Shown piece after piece: positions 1 through 7,398 of a DNA stretch of 37,397 nt. The stretch is from the NCBI RefSeq assembly GCF_014647835.1, contig NZ_BMPY01000048.1, positions 1 to 37,397 of the forward strand, in the 5' to 3' direction. The DNA is from Microbispora rosea subsp. aerata (GTDB lineage: Bacteria > Actinomycetota > Actinomycetes > Streptosporangiales > Streptosporangiaceae). The position numbers were made by a program, and so were the translations under genes. Position 1 is the first letter of the stretch. Each line of letters opens with the position of its first letter. Under the pieces are notes generated by a model. That model was given only the letters and a program-made list of their open reading frames with translations. It was not told where the DNA came from and made no database searches.

Positions 1-360
1 GGTAAGCGGCACGGGTGTGCCTTCCCGACCGACGCTGCAACGTCGGCCTTATCTCGAAACCTTCAACGGATGATCCGGGAAGGTACACCCCTTCCCGGCG
101 ATCCACAGGTTTCGATCATTGCTCACCTGCGCCTGGACTCCGGCGAGGAGGAACTACGGGACAGCGAACGCGGTGCGGTCACGCGGCGGAGCCCCTTTCG
201 CAGATCGAAGACCGTCATAGTCGTGCTGCCGCCGGCCGATGGCACCGACCTGGCCCTGGCCATGCTCTTGCTGGCTGCCGACACCACCCAGCTGACCGTG
301 CCGGGAATGATCGTTTCCAGCATCATGTCGATATTCAACAATGGGCAGGGCAACATGTAG
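1..360 (+). CDS. Tandem paralogue family, copy 1 (5' end outside window)
   Basis: The frame is open from the first base of the window and ends at TAG 358-360. Its C-terminal part matches the other three copies: EEELRDSERG, then ADGTDLALAMLL and a hydrophobic tail ending in IVSSIMSIFNNGQGN. Upstream, ALSRN aligns with RLSRN of the other copies, so homology extends to the left edge and the gene is cut by the window rather than starting at the ATG at 70. It is the most diverged copy. Function unknown; see the next copy for the family description. Confidence 0.7.
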   Translation, partial: GKRHGCAFPTDAATSALSRNLQRMIREGTPLPGDPQVSIIAHLRLDSGEEELRDSERGAVTRRSPFRRSKTVIVVLPPADGTDLALAMLLLAADTTQLTVPGMIVSSIMSIFNNGQGNM

Positions 361-478
361 TGCCGCTGCTGTTCTCAGACGCCCGTGAGGCTGTAACGCT
401 TGGCGGCCATTGCGATGCCGTATGTCTCGGGGCTGATCGCCCGGCTTCTGCCCAAGCGTCGGCCAACTGCCTGCCGTT

Positions 479-519
479 GGACGGTGATGTGTGATGTCCG
501 GTTTCTCTTTTGATCTTGT
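479..519 (+). repeat. 41-bp leader identical in paralogue copies 2, 3 and 4
   Basis: The 41 bases from GGACGGTGATG through TTTTGATCTTGT are identical here, at 1142-1182 and at 2458-2498. They cover the ribosome-binding region and the first nine codons. The T-rich stretch TTTCTCTTTTGATCTTGT is unusually low in G+C for this genome. Perfect identity while downstream codons differ suggests recent duplication, gene conversion or selection on the leader. Confidence 0.85.
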
Positions 520-1063
520 CGAGCGGGTGCCTGAGCGCCGTCGTGAGCGCAAAAGTATCTATCTGCACCTGGTAGGTACAGCGGGCCCGTACGGGGAGGT
601 CTCCCTCAAAATCACCAACTACCCCCAAGAGGCCACGCTCGTCGCGGATGGGTTGCCGGATGCGACGATCTCTAATTCAGGAACCCCCTACGGACACATC
701 ACCATCGATGAGCGGACCCGGTTGACCGTGGGCGGGGTCACCGCTCGTCTCTCCCGGAATCGGCGTGCTCTGCGTAAGGAGGACAGGGGTATCAGCATCG
801 AGCTGGGGGATCGCCGCTACACCTACTTGTGCGGTCCGACGGGGCGGGAGGAACTGCGTGACAGCGAACGCGGTCCGGTGGTGCGGCAGGGTAACCGTCG
901 AGATGGTGCGGTGATGGCCTTGGATGTCCTGCCGGACGCCGATGCCACCGATCTTGCGCTAGCCCTTGTCATGCAAGGCGCCGACAGACTGGTGCTGACC
1001 GTCGGCGGAGCGATTGTCTCCGGCGTCATGTCGTTCCTGAACAGTTCGGAAGGCAACAAGTGA
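494..1063 (+). CDS. Tandem paralogue family, copy 2 (189 aa, unknown function)
   Basis: I do not recognise this family. ATG 494 follows GGACGG by 9 bases; GTG 491 directly before it is an equally possible start. The protein begins MSGFSFDLVERVPERRRERK and has no signal peptide. Residues ~20-125 look beta-rich (HLVGTAGPYGEVSLKI, GVTARLSRN, RRYTYLCG). A charged REELRDSERGPVVR segment follows, then DVLPDADATDLALALVMQGAD and a hydrophobic C-terminus (VGGAIVSGVMSFL). A beta barrel followed by a hydrophobic helix recalls Tubby/LURP-one (scramblase-like) folds, but that is only a hypothesis. The variable stretch is around residues 53-65, between TISN and TIDE. The spacer before the gene is also duplicated before copy 4. 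Confidence 0.85.
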   Translation: MSGFSFDLVERVPERRRERKSIYLHLVGTAGPYGEVSLKITNYPQEATLVADGLPDATISNSGTPYGHITIDERTRLTVGGVTARLSRNRRALRKEDRGISIELGDRRYTYLCGPTGREELRDSERGPVVRQGNRRDGAVMALDVLPDADATDLALALVMQGADRLVLTVGGAIVSGVMSFLNSSEGNK

Positions 1064-1156
1064 CGCTGGCGGGAATCGGCGTTGTCTGTCTGGAAGCTGA
1101 TCAAAGCTTCTCCTAGCCTCGATCAATTGCCCGCTTCTGTAGGACGGTGATGTGTG

Positions 1157-1723
1157 ATGTCCGGTTTCTCTTTTGATCTTGTGAAGCGGGTGCCTGAGCG
1201 CCGTCGTGAGCGGAAAGAAACCTTTCAGCACCTCGTTGGTACGGCGGGCCCGTACGGGGAGGTCTCCCTCAAAATCACCAACGATCGAGAGGCTACGCTC
1301 GTCGCGGATGGGTTGCCGGATGCGACGATCTCTAATCTGTTTGGCCCCTCCGGCTATGTTGCCGTCGATGAGTATGTGCGGGTGACGGTGGGTGGGGTCA
1401 CCGCTCGTCTCTCCCGAAACCGCTTTGCTCTGCGTAGCGAGGACAGGGGCATCAACATCGAGCTGGGGAGTCGCCGCTACACCTACCTGTGCGGCCCGAC
1501 ATGGCGGGAGGAACTGCGCGATAGCGAGCGCGGCCCAGTGGTTCGGAGGGGTGACCGTCGGGATGGTGCGGTGATGACCTTGGATGTCCTGCCGGACGCC
1601 GACGCTACCGATCTCGCGCTGGCCCTCGTCATGCAAGGCGCCGACACGTCTGTGCTGACCATCGGCAGAGTAATTGTCAATGGCGTCTGGTCGTTCCTGA
1701 ACGGTACGCACGCCAACAGGTGA
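1157..1723 (+). CDS. Tandem paralogue family, copy 3 (188 aa, unknown function)
   Basis: ATG 1157 lies 9 bases after GGACGG and behind the shared leader; GTG 1154 is the alternative. The sequence is nearly colinear with copies 2 and 4, differing mainly at residues ~54-68 (NLFGPSGYVAVDEYVRV) and at the C-terminal end (GRVIVNGVWSFLNGTHANR). The RREELRDSERGPVVR-type segment and DVLPDADATDLALALVMQGAD are kept, so these are probably the functional core. The 93-base spacer from copy 2 is alignable with the other spacers only in its last ~55 bases, making this the oldest-looking joint in the array. Function unknown; no membrane anchor stronger than the C-terminal hydrophobic stretch is visible. Confidence 0.85.
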   Translation: MSGFSFDLVKRVPERRRERKETFQHLVGTAGPYGEVSLKITNDREATLVADGLPDATISNLFGPSGYVAVDEYVRVTVGGVTARLSRNRFALRSEDRGINIELGSRRYTYLCGPTWREELRDSERGPVVRRGDRRDGAVMTLDVLPDADATDLALALVMQGADTSVLTIGRVIVNGVWSFLNGTHANR

Positions 1724-1855
1724 TGCCCGTTTGCGGCGGGATGTGTTGTCTAGCTGCGGATACGCAACCTCGCGCGGGCTGGCAGCCCAGAATCGGCTGG
1801 ATGTCACCTACAGATTGCCGACCGCATGGGTGGCTGATCATTTGAAGGGATTCGG

Positions 1856-2317
1856 TTGTCCGACACCGAGATCGTCTACATGGAGCGGCCCGGAAAGCCG
1901 AAGTTGTGGCTCGGTGTGCCCTGGGCGCTGTGTGCCGCGCTGCTGACCTGGTCGTTCGGGAAAGCCTGGGTGCAGGAGCATGAGCTCCCGCTGGATGCCA
2001 TGGTCGTCTTGACTCCGCTGTTCTTCGGCGTCGCCTCGATCCCCGGGCTGGTCTCGCTGAGCAAGCGCCGTTACAACACCATCACTCTGACGTCCCGGAC
2101 GCTACGCGTGGGCCGTCACACGATTCCCGTCGCCGACATCACGCTCCACCCGCCGGCCACAAGCCGAGGGCCTCGCCTGCTGGGCGGGGGATACGACGTT
2201 CCGCTGGGCATGCAGGCCGTCGAGTTCGGCGGGCGAGGTGGTGAGCACTACCTGGTGGCGACGAAGAACCCGCAGGCTTTTCTCGCCGCGCTGACCCGAG
2301 TGATCGACGAGTCATGA
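1856..2317 (+). CDS. Small two-helix membrane protein with PH-like tail, unknown
   Basis: TTG 1856 is chosen because GAAGGGA (1844-1850) lies 5 bases upstream. The product has 153 aa. Two hydrophobic segments (about residues 21-38, GVPWALCAALLTWSFGKA, and 47-66, LDAMVVLTPLFFGVASIPGL) are followed by a soluble beta-rich domain with SKRRYNTITLTSRTLRVGRHTIPVADI. This layout resembles bacterial PH-like membrane proteins, but no specific family is recognised. The last segment (EHYLVATKNPQAFLAAL) would fit the closing helix of such a domain. It sits between copies 3 and 4 of the array on the same strand, so it is either a functional partner or a passenger of the duplication. Confidence 0.75.
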   Translation: MSDTEIVYMERPGKPKLWLGVPWALCAALLTWSFGKAWVQEHELPLDAMVVLTPLFFGVASIPGLVSLSKRRYNTITLTSRTLRVGRHTIPVADITLHPPATSRGPRLLGGGYDVPLGMQAVEFGGRGGEHYLVATKNPQAFLAALTRVIDES

Positions 2318-2472
2318 CGACGAGCGGCACGGCGGCGCTCATGTCGCGAGCCCGCCCGTACGGGACGAGCGAACTCCGGCTGATGCTCGCCGTGGTGCCG
2401 TGTGTCTCAGGGCTGATCGCCCGGCTTCAGTCCAGCGTCGACCAACTGCACGCCGTAGGACGGTGATGTGTG

Positions 2473-3036
2473 ATGTCCGGTTTCTCTTTTGATCTTGTGG
2501 AGCGAGTACCTGAGCGCCGTCGTGAGCGGAAAGCTACCTTTCTGCACCTGGTCGGTACGGCAGGCCCGTATGGGGAGGTCTCCCTCAAAATCAGCAACGA
2601 CCGAGAGGCCACGCTCGTCGCGGATGGGCTGCCGGATGCGACGCTCTCGAGCTATTTCGGCTCGGGACACATCACCATCGATGAGTGGACACGGCTGACC
2701 GTGGGCGGGGTCACCGCTGGTCTCTCCCGGAATCGGCGTGCTTTGCGTAACAAGGACAGAGGCTTCAGCATCGAGCTGGGGGATCGCCACTACACCTACC
2801 TGTGCGGCCCGGCATGGCGGGAGGAATTGCGCGACAGCGAGCGCGGCCCAGTGGTGCGGCAAGGTGACCCTCCTGCCGGTGTGGTGACGACCTTGGATGT
2901 CCTGCCGGACGCCGACGCCACCGATCTCGCGCTGGCCCTCATCATGCAAGGCGCAGACAGGCATGTGCTGGCCATCGGCAAAGTGATTTTCAATGAGGTT
3001 TGGTCATTACTGACAGGTGGGAAGGCCTACGAGTGA
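2473..3036 (+). CDS. Tandem paralogue family, copy 4 (187 aa, unknown function)
   Basis: ATG 2473 follows GGACGG by 9 bases in the shared 41-bp leader. The protein carries the same features as copies 2 and 3, with a shorter variable loop (TLSSYFGSGHITIDEWTRL) and a diverged end (GKVIFNEVWSLLTGGKAYE). About 80 bases of upstream spacer (2392-2472) match the spacer before copy 2 (411-493), including GGGCTGATCGCCCGGCTTC. The duplication unit was therefore spacer plus gene, and copies 2 and 4 are closest in their control region. A hairpin 14 bases after the stop probably ends the array. Cellular role unknown. Confidence 0.85.
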   Translation: MSGFSFDLVERVPERRRERKATFLHLVGTAGPYGEVSLKISNDREATLVADGLPDATLSSYFGSGHITIDEWTRLTVGGVTAGLSRNRRALRNKDRGFSIELGDRHYTYLCGPAWREELRDSERGPVVRQGDPPAGVVTTLDVLPDADATDLALALIMQGADRHVLAIGKVIFNEVWSLLTGGKAYE

Positions 3037-3050
3037 CGTCCGGGTGCACG

Positions 3051-3077
3051 GCGGGGGAACCGTCCGCTGTCCCCCGC
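3051..3077 (+). terminator. Hairpin closing the paralogue array
   Basis: Arms GCGGGGGA (3051-3058) and TCCCCCGC (3070-3077) pair perfectly across an 11-base loop, 14 bases after the stop of copy 4. There is no T tract, as is common for hairpin terminators in high-GC actinomycetes. Confidence 0.45.
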
Positions 3078-3526
3078 GGCAGATCCCGCGACTATGCGGT
3101 CCCGTCCCTGGGGGCTGGCTTTTCCACGCCGGCTGAAGCGCGGTCCGCCATCGCGCCGGCCGCCATAGAGACGTCGTCCCCCGCTCGCCTGCCGTACGGA
3201 GACCCGACTTCTGCCCGGCGTCGATCAGCCGCACGCTCCTGTGATGGGCGCTGGCTTTCCCCGCATCAGGCGAGGTGCCCGGGGCGCTTCCGGTGCCCGT
3301 CAGGACTGTGGCGCGTCGTCCGGTCATGGTCGAGACCCGGCCGGGGTGTCGGGCCGCCTGCCGTCGGCGTGAACCACTGCTGAGGGCGGGGCCGGAGCCG
3401 CGCCTGTCGTCGGCGCAAACCCGCTGCCGAGACCCTGCCGTACGGCGGGCGGCAGAATTTGGGAACGCTCCATTGGCCGCCGAGGGTGAGATGGACACCG
3501 CCCCCGGCGGCCGGTGGGGCGCGGCT
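3078..3526. other. Gene-free stretch of about 450 bp
   Basis: Open frames exist on both strands but none has a plausible ribosome-binding site, domain or family resemblance. They look like GC-rich chance frames. No RNA gene, repeat array or clear promoter was seen. Confidence 0.5.
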
Positions 3527-4183
3527 TCAGGACGCCCGGCGGCCCGCGCTTGGGCGCGGCTGCGGCTCCGGATCGGTCGGTCCGCCGGACCGCTGCGGTG
3601 GCACGACCGGCGTGGGCCGCACCAGGCCGAGGGCGACGACCTCGTTGGCGAGCCGGGTGCGCCGGTTGGTGCCCTCCGGGATGCGGAACTTCTGATACAG
3701 CCGCAGCAGATGCTGCTTGACCGCCGCCTCGGTCACCACCAGGTCGTCGGCGATCTCGCGTGCCGTCGCCGGCGCCACGAACGCCTCGTCGGACAGCGCG
3801 GGACGGCACAACGAGGTGAGCACGTCGACCTCGCGCCGGGTGAGCTCCGGCGCCGCGGCGCGGCGCAGCTCGACCTCGGGGGCGAGGTCCTCGCGCGGGA
3901 TCCCCCCGACCCGGGCCCGGGCGGCTCCGAACGAAACGACGTCGCCGTCGTCCAGCACCCTCCTGGCGATCGGCCTGCCGTTCACTCGTGTGCCGTTGCG
4001 AGACAGGCCCAGGTCCACGACGTACAGGTAGGGCCCGCGACGGACGAATTCGGCGTGCAGCCGTGACACGCTCGGATCCGTCAGCCGGATGTCCACGCCT
4101 CGGCCACGGCCGATCGTGGTGACGTCGGGGCGCAGCGGCACCACCTCGCCGCTGTCCTCGATCCGTATGAACGGCCCCTCCAC
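3527..4183 (-). CDS. FHA-domain protein with C-terminal HTH-like region
   Basis: The GTG start at 4183 follows GGGGAGGAAC with 7 bases between GGAGG and GTG. Product 218 aa. Residues ~20-85 form an FHA domain that binds phosphothreonine peptides: TTIGRGRGVDIRL, DPSVSRLHAEF and GLSRNGTRVNG hold the conserved Gly-Arg, Ser-x-x-His and Asn-Gly positions. Residues ~112-185 (LTRREVDVL, TAREIADDLVVTEAAVKQHLLRLYQKF) resemble a LuxR/GerE-like helix-turn-helix. A Pro-rich tail follows. It is cytoplasmic and could read Ser/Thr kinase signals; a receptor kinase lies 3 kb away at 7399-9660, but a link between them is inference. It is divergent from citrate synthase across a 180-base gap. Confidence 0.85.
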   Translation of the reverse strand: MEGPFIRIEDSGEVVPLRPDVTTIGRGRGVDIRLTDPSVSRLHAEFVRRGPYLYVVDLGLSRNGTRVNGRPIARRVLDDGDVVSFGAARARVGGIPREDLAPEVELRRAAAPELTRREVDVLTSLCRPALSDEAFVAPATAREIADDLVVTEAAVKQHLLRLYQKFRIPEGTNRRTRLANEVVALGLVRPTPVVPPQRSGGPTDPEPQPRPSAGRRAS

Positions 4184-4363
4184 GGCAGTTCCTCCCCAGG
4201 TAGCCCGCCGTTACTTTCCCTATAGCTGCGGCTTACCCACCCGTGGCGGGGGGGAATCGCCTTTGCCGAGAGCAGTATCGAACGTGGAATTGGTCTGGAC
4301 CTTTGGGGGGTGCTTTATCTGCTCACGGGTAGACTTCGGGCGGAGATAAGCGGAGGAAACACT

Positions 4364-5539
4364 ATGAACCAGACTTCCTCGGGCGGTGAGGACTTGGGGG
4401 GTGGAACCCCCCAAGAGGTGGTGTCCAAGCCCACCAAAGGCCTCGCCGACGTCATCGCCGCCTCCACAGCCCTCAGCGACATCGACGGCAAGGCCGGCCG
4501 TCTGTTCTACCGCGGATACGACATCCACGACCTGGCCGGCCGTACAACCTTCGAGGAAGTGGCCCACCTGCTCCAGCGCGGCACGCTGCCGACCCGCGAG
4601 CAGCTCGCCGACTACGGCGCGGAGCTGGCCGAGGGCCGCGCCCTGGGCGCGCTCGTCGAGAGCAACATCTCCGAGATCGCCGGGAAACAGGCGCCCATGG
4701 AGGCGCTGCGCACGCTGGTCTCGCTGGCCGGCGCGGACGACCCGGACAAGGATTCCAACGCCGCCGACGCCAACCTCCGCAAGGCCGCCAGGCTCACGGC
4801 GCAGCAGCCCGTCCTCGTCGCCCGCTATCACGCGGCCAGGACGGGAGCGGACATCGCCGAACCCGACCCCGAGCTGAGCACCGCCGCGAACTTCCTGCTG
4901 CAGATCACCGGCCGCCGCCCCGAGCAGCGCGAGGTCGAGATCTTCGACACCTGCCTGGTGCTGCACGCCGACCACACGATGAACGCGTCCACCTTCGCCG
5001 CCCGCGTGTGCGCCGCGACGCTGTCCGACATGCACTCGGCGATCGTCGCCGCCATCGGCACGCTCAAGGGCCCCCTCCACGGCGGCGCGAACGAGCAGGT
5101 CATGCGTACGCTGGAAGCGCTGGACCCGCGCGGTGTCGCCCAGGCCGTACGGGACAAGCTGGCGGCGGGCGAGAAGATCATGGGGTTCGGGCACCGCGTC
5201 TACAAGACCGAAGACCCCCGGGCGACGCACCTTCGGCGGATGTCGCAGGAGCTGGCCGAGGCCTCGGGCGACGACACCTACTTCCGCATGTCGCGGGAGA
5301 TGGAGGAGGTCGTCTTCGCGGAAAAGCGCCTATATCCGAACGTGGACTTCTACGCGGCGACCGTTTACCACTATCTCGGCATTCCGACCGACCTGTTCAC
5401 GCCCGTGTTCTCGGTCAGCAGGATGGCCGGGTGGACCGCCCACGTGATCGAGCAGCACGCCGACAACCGGCTGATCCGGCCGGACAGCGAGTACGTCGGC
5501 GAGCGCGACCAGAAGTGGGTGCCCATCGACGAGCGGTGA
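4364..5539 (+). CDS. gltA: Citrate synthase
   Basis: Condenses acetyl-CoA and oxaloacetate to citrate in the cytoplasm. ATG 4364 is chosen for GGAGG 7 bases upstream; an in-frame GTG at 4310 lacks such a site. Product 391 aa, typical for short bacterial type I-like citrate/methylcitrate synthases. Catalytic residues are in place: His239 in GPLHGGANEQV, His277 in GFGHRVYKTEDPRA and Asp328 in NVDFYAATV. LFYRGYDIHDLA is the usual N-terminal motif. The ~25 N-terminal residues are Gly/Ser-rich and are encoded partly by a perfect hairpin. Isocitrate dehydrogenase lies downstream, which favours citrate over 2-methylcitrate synthase, but the family also contains PrpC enzymes. Confidence 0.9.
   Translation: MNQTSSGGEDLGGGTPQEVVSKPTKGLADVIAASTALSDIDGKAGRLFYRGYDIHDLAGRTTFEEVAHLLQRGTLPTREQLADYGAELAEGRALGALVESNISEIAGKQAPMEALRTLVSLAGADDPDKDSNAADANLRKAARLTAQQPVLVARYHAARTGADIAEPDPELSTAANFLLQITGRRPEQREVEIFDTCLVLHADHTMNASTFAARVCAATLSDMHSAIVAAIGTLKGPLHGGANEQVMRTLEALDPRGVAQAVRDKLAAGEKIMGFGHRVYKTEDPRATHLRRMSQELAEASGDDTYFRMSREMEEVVFAEKRLYPNVDFYAATVYHYLGIPTDLFTPVFSVSRMAGWTAHVIEQHADNRLIRPDSEYVGERDQKWVPIDER
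4393..4415 (+). repeat. Perfect 10-bp hairpin inside the citrate synthase N-terminal codons
   Basis: CTTGGGGGGT (4393-4402) and ACCCCCCAAG (4406-4415) are exact inverted repeats around the 3-base loop GGA. They start 30 bases into the reading frame and encode LGGGTPQ, a segment outside the conserved enzyme fold. In mRNA this would be a very stable stem close to the start codon. Confidence 0.8.
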
Positions 5540-5575
5540 CGCGCCGGGAATCACAGTGGCAGGCATGGGAGAGAC

Positions 5576-5860
5576 GTGAGAACGAGCGAGAGCACGGCCT
5601 GGGGGCCGTACTTGCTGGTGGCGGCGGGCGCGGCCGCCGGGCTGTGCGCGGTGGGGCTGGGCGTGCCGGTGCCGGCGGGCGGTGCGATCATGGGCTTCGG
5701 CTTTCTCTTCGGATCGCTGATCCGGGTGACGCTCTCCGAACGGCGGGCGGGTGCGCTCGCGGTGCGCAGCAAACGGGTGGACGCGCTCACGCTGGCGGCG
5801 TTCGGCGCGGCGCTCGTCATCGGCTCGCTGCTCATGCTGCTGCGGTTGCACGACTCGTAG
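5576..5860 (+). CDS. DUF3017-type small membrane protein
   Basis: GTG 5576 follows GGGAGAG at normal distance. Product 94 aa with three hydrophobic segments: about residues 10-28 (WGPYLLVAAGAAAGLCAVGL), 31-50 (PVPAGGAIMGFGFLFGSLI) and 70-88 (LTLAAFGAALVIGSLLML). A basic stretch, LSERRAGALAVRSKRVD, lies between the second and third. The arrangement fits the actinobacterial DUF3017 family, whose function is unknown; homologues are commonly near central-metabolism genes. It sits 36 bases after citrate synthase and about 110 bases before isocitrate dehydrogenase on the same strand. Confidence 0.75.
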   Translation: MRTSESTAWGPYLLVAAGAAAGLCAVGLGVPVPAGGAIMGFGFLFGSLIRVTLSERRAGALAVRSKRVDALTLAAFGAALVIGSLLMLLRLHDS

Positions 5861-5968
5861 GGACACGACCTCGTCGCGGAGCTACTTCAGCCGTCCGATA
5901 GCCTCAACGGCCAGTGAGCCCTCAAAAAGGACCTGCTGGCCAGTTAGTTCAGAAGGGGAACCCCACGC

Positions 5969-7186
5969 ATGCCCAAGATCAAGGTAGCGGGCCCGGTCGT
6001 CGAGCTTGACGGCGACGAGATGACCCGGATCATCTGGCAGTTCATCAAGGACCAGCTGATCCTTCCCTACCTCGACATCGACCTGAAGTACTACGACCTC
6101 GGCATTCAGAACCGCGACGCCACCGACGACCAGGTCACCATCGACGCGGCCAACGCCATCAAGAAGTACGGCGTGGGCGTGAAGTGCGCGACGATCACCC
6201 CGGACGAGGCCCGCGTCGAGGAGTTCGGCCTGAAGAAGATGTGGAAGTCCCCGAACGGGACGATCCGCAACATCCTCGGCGGTGTCATCTTCCGCGAGCC
6301 GATCATCATGTCGAACATCCCGCGGCTCGTGCCCGGCTGGACCAAGCCGATCGTCGTCGGCCGTCACGCCTTCGGCGACCAGTACCGCGCCACCGACGTG
6401 AAGATCCCGGGTGAGGGCACGCTGACCCTGACGTTCACGCCGAAGGACGGCAGCGAGCCGATCGAGCTCAACGTCTTCGACTTCCCCGGTTCCGGCGTCG
6501 CCCTGGCGATGTACAACCTGGACGAGTCGATCCGCGACTTCGCCCGCGCCTCCATGCGGTACGGCCTCGCCCGCGGCTACCCGGTCTACCTGTCGACCAA
6601 GAACACGATCCTCAAGGCGTACGACGGCCGGTTCAAGGACATCTTCGCCGAGGTCTACGAGACCGAGTTCAAGGCCGACTTCGAAGCCGCCGGGCTCACC
6701 TACGAGCACCGCCTGATCGACGACATGGTGGCCGCCTCCCTGAAGTGGGAGGGCGGGTACGTGTGGGCCTGCAAGAACTACGACGGCGACGTCCAGTCGG
6801 ACACCGTGGCGCAGGGCTTCGGCTCGCTCGGCCTCATGACCAGCGTGCTCATGACCCCCGACGGCCGCACCGTGGAGGCCGAGGCGGCGCACGGCACCGT
6901 GACCCGGCACTACCGCCAGCACCAGCAGGGCAAGCCGACCTCCACCAACCCGATCGCCTCGATCTTCGCGTGGACCCGGGGCCTGCAGCACCGCGGCAAG
7001 CTCGACAACCAGCCCGAGGTCATCGACTTCGCCGAGAAGCTGGAGCAGGTCTGCATCGAGACCGTCGAGGGCGGCCAGATGACCAAGGACCTCGCGCTCC
7101 TGGTCGGCGGCGACGCCGAGTGGCTGACTACGCAGGACTTCCTCGCGGCGCTCGACGAGAACCTCAAGAAGAAGATGGCGCAGTGA
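5969..7186 (+). CDS. icd: NADP-dependent isocitrate dehydrogenase
   Basis: Oxidative decarboxylation of isocitrate to 2-oxoglutarate with NADP. ATG 5969 is preceded by AGAAGGGGA. Product 405 aa, the length of the dimeric eukaryote-type enzyme that many actinobacteria carry. Typical segments are [14 protein letters not shown] at the N-terminus, [13 protein letters not shown] (substrate serine/threonine loop), [20 protein letters not shown] (metal-binding aspartates) and [12 protein letters not shown] (NADP-binding loop). Codon use is strongly G/C at third positions, as expected of a highly expressed gene. A GGCCAG/CTGGCC inverted repeat (5909-5914, 5936-5941) lies in the leader. A strong terminator follows. 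Confidence 0.97.
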   Translation: MPKIKVAGPVVELDGDEMTRIIWQFIKDQLILPYLDIDLKYYDLGIQNRDATDDQVTIDAANAIKKYGVGVKCATITPDEARVEEFGLKKMWKSPNGTIRNILGGVIFREPIIMSNIPRLVPGWTKPIVVGRHAFGDQYRATDVKIPGEGTLTLTFTPKDGSEPIELNVFDFPGSGVALAMYNLDESIRDFARASMRYGLARGYPVYLSTKNTILKAYDGRFKDIFAEVYETEFKADFEAAGLTYEHRLIDDMVAASLKWEGGYVWACKNYDGDVQSDTVAQGFGSLGLMTSVLMTPDGRTVEAEAAHGTVTRHYRQHQQGKPTSTNPIASIFAWTRGLQHRGKLDNQPEVIDFAEKLEQVCIETVEGGQMTKDLALLVGGDAEWLTTQDFLAALDENLKKKMAQ

Positions 7187-7223
7187 CGCCTGTTTCGTCG
7201 GCGTAGCCCGCGTTTCATCGGCA

Positions 7224-7255
7224 GGGGTCGTCCGGATTTGTTTCCGGGCGGCCCC
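7224..7255 (+). terminator. Rho-independent terminator of icd
   Basis: A 13-bp stem (7224-7236 with 7243-7255, two G-U pairs) has the loop TTTGTT and is followed by TTTCC. It lies 37 bases after the icd stop. Confidence 0.75.
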
Positions 7256-7398
7256 TTTCCGGTTACCGCTCGGGTACGGACCGCTCGCCGCTCTGGCATG
7301 GCTTCCTGACGCCTCGGCCCGGTCTCAAATCACGGAACCGTCGCCTCGTGGCCGTAAAGTTCTGCTGGCCGATACTTTGCCGAATCGTGGGGAACGGG

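Noticed and set aside
3275-4066. Plus-strand frame of 263 codons across the FHA gene
   Set aside because: Shadow of the minus-strand FHA protein; no start signal or domain.
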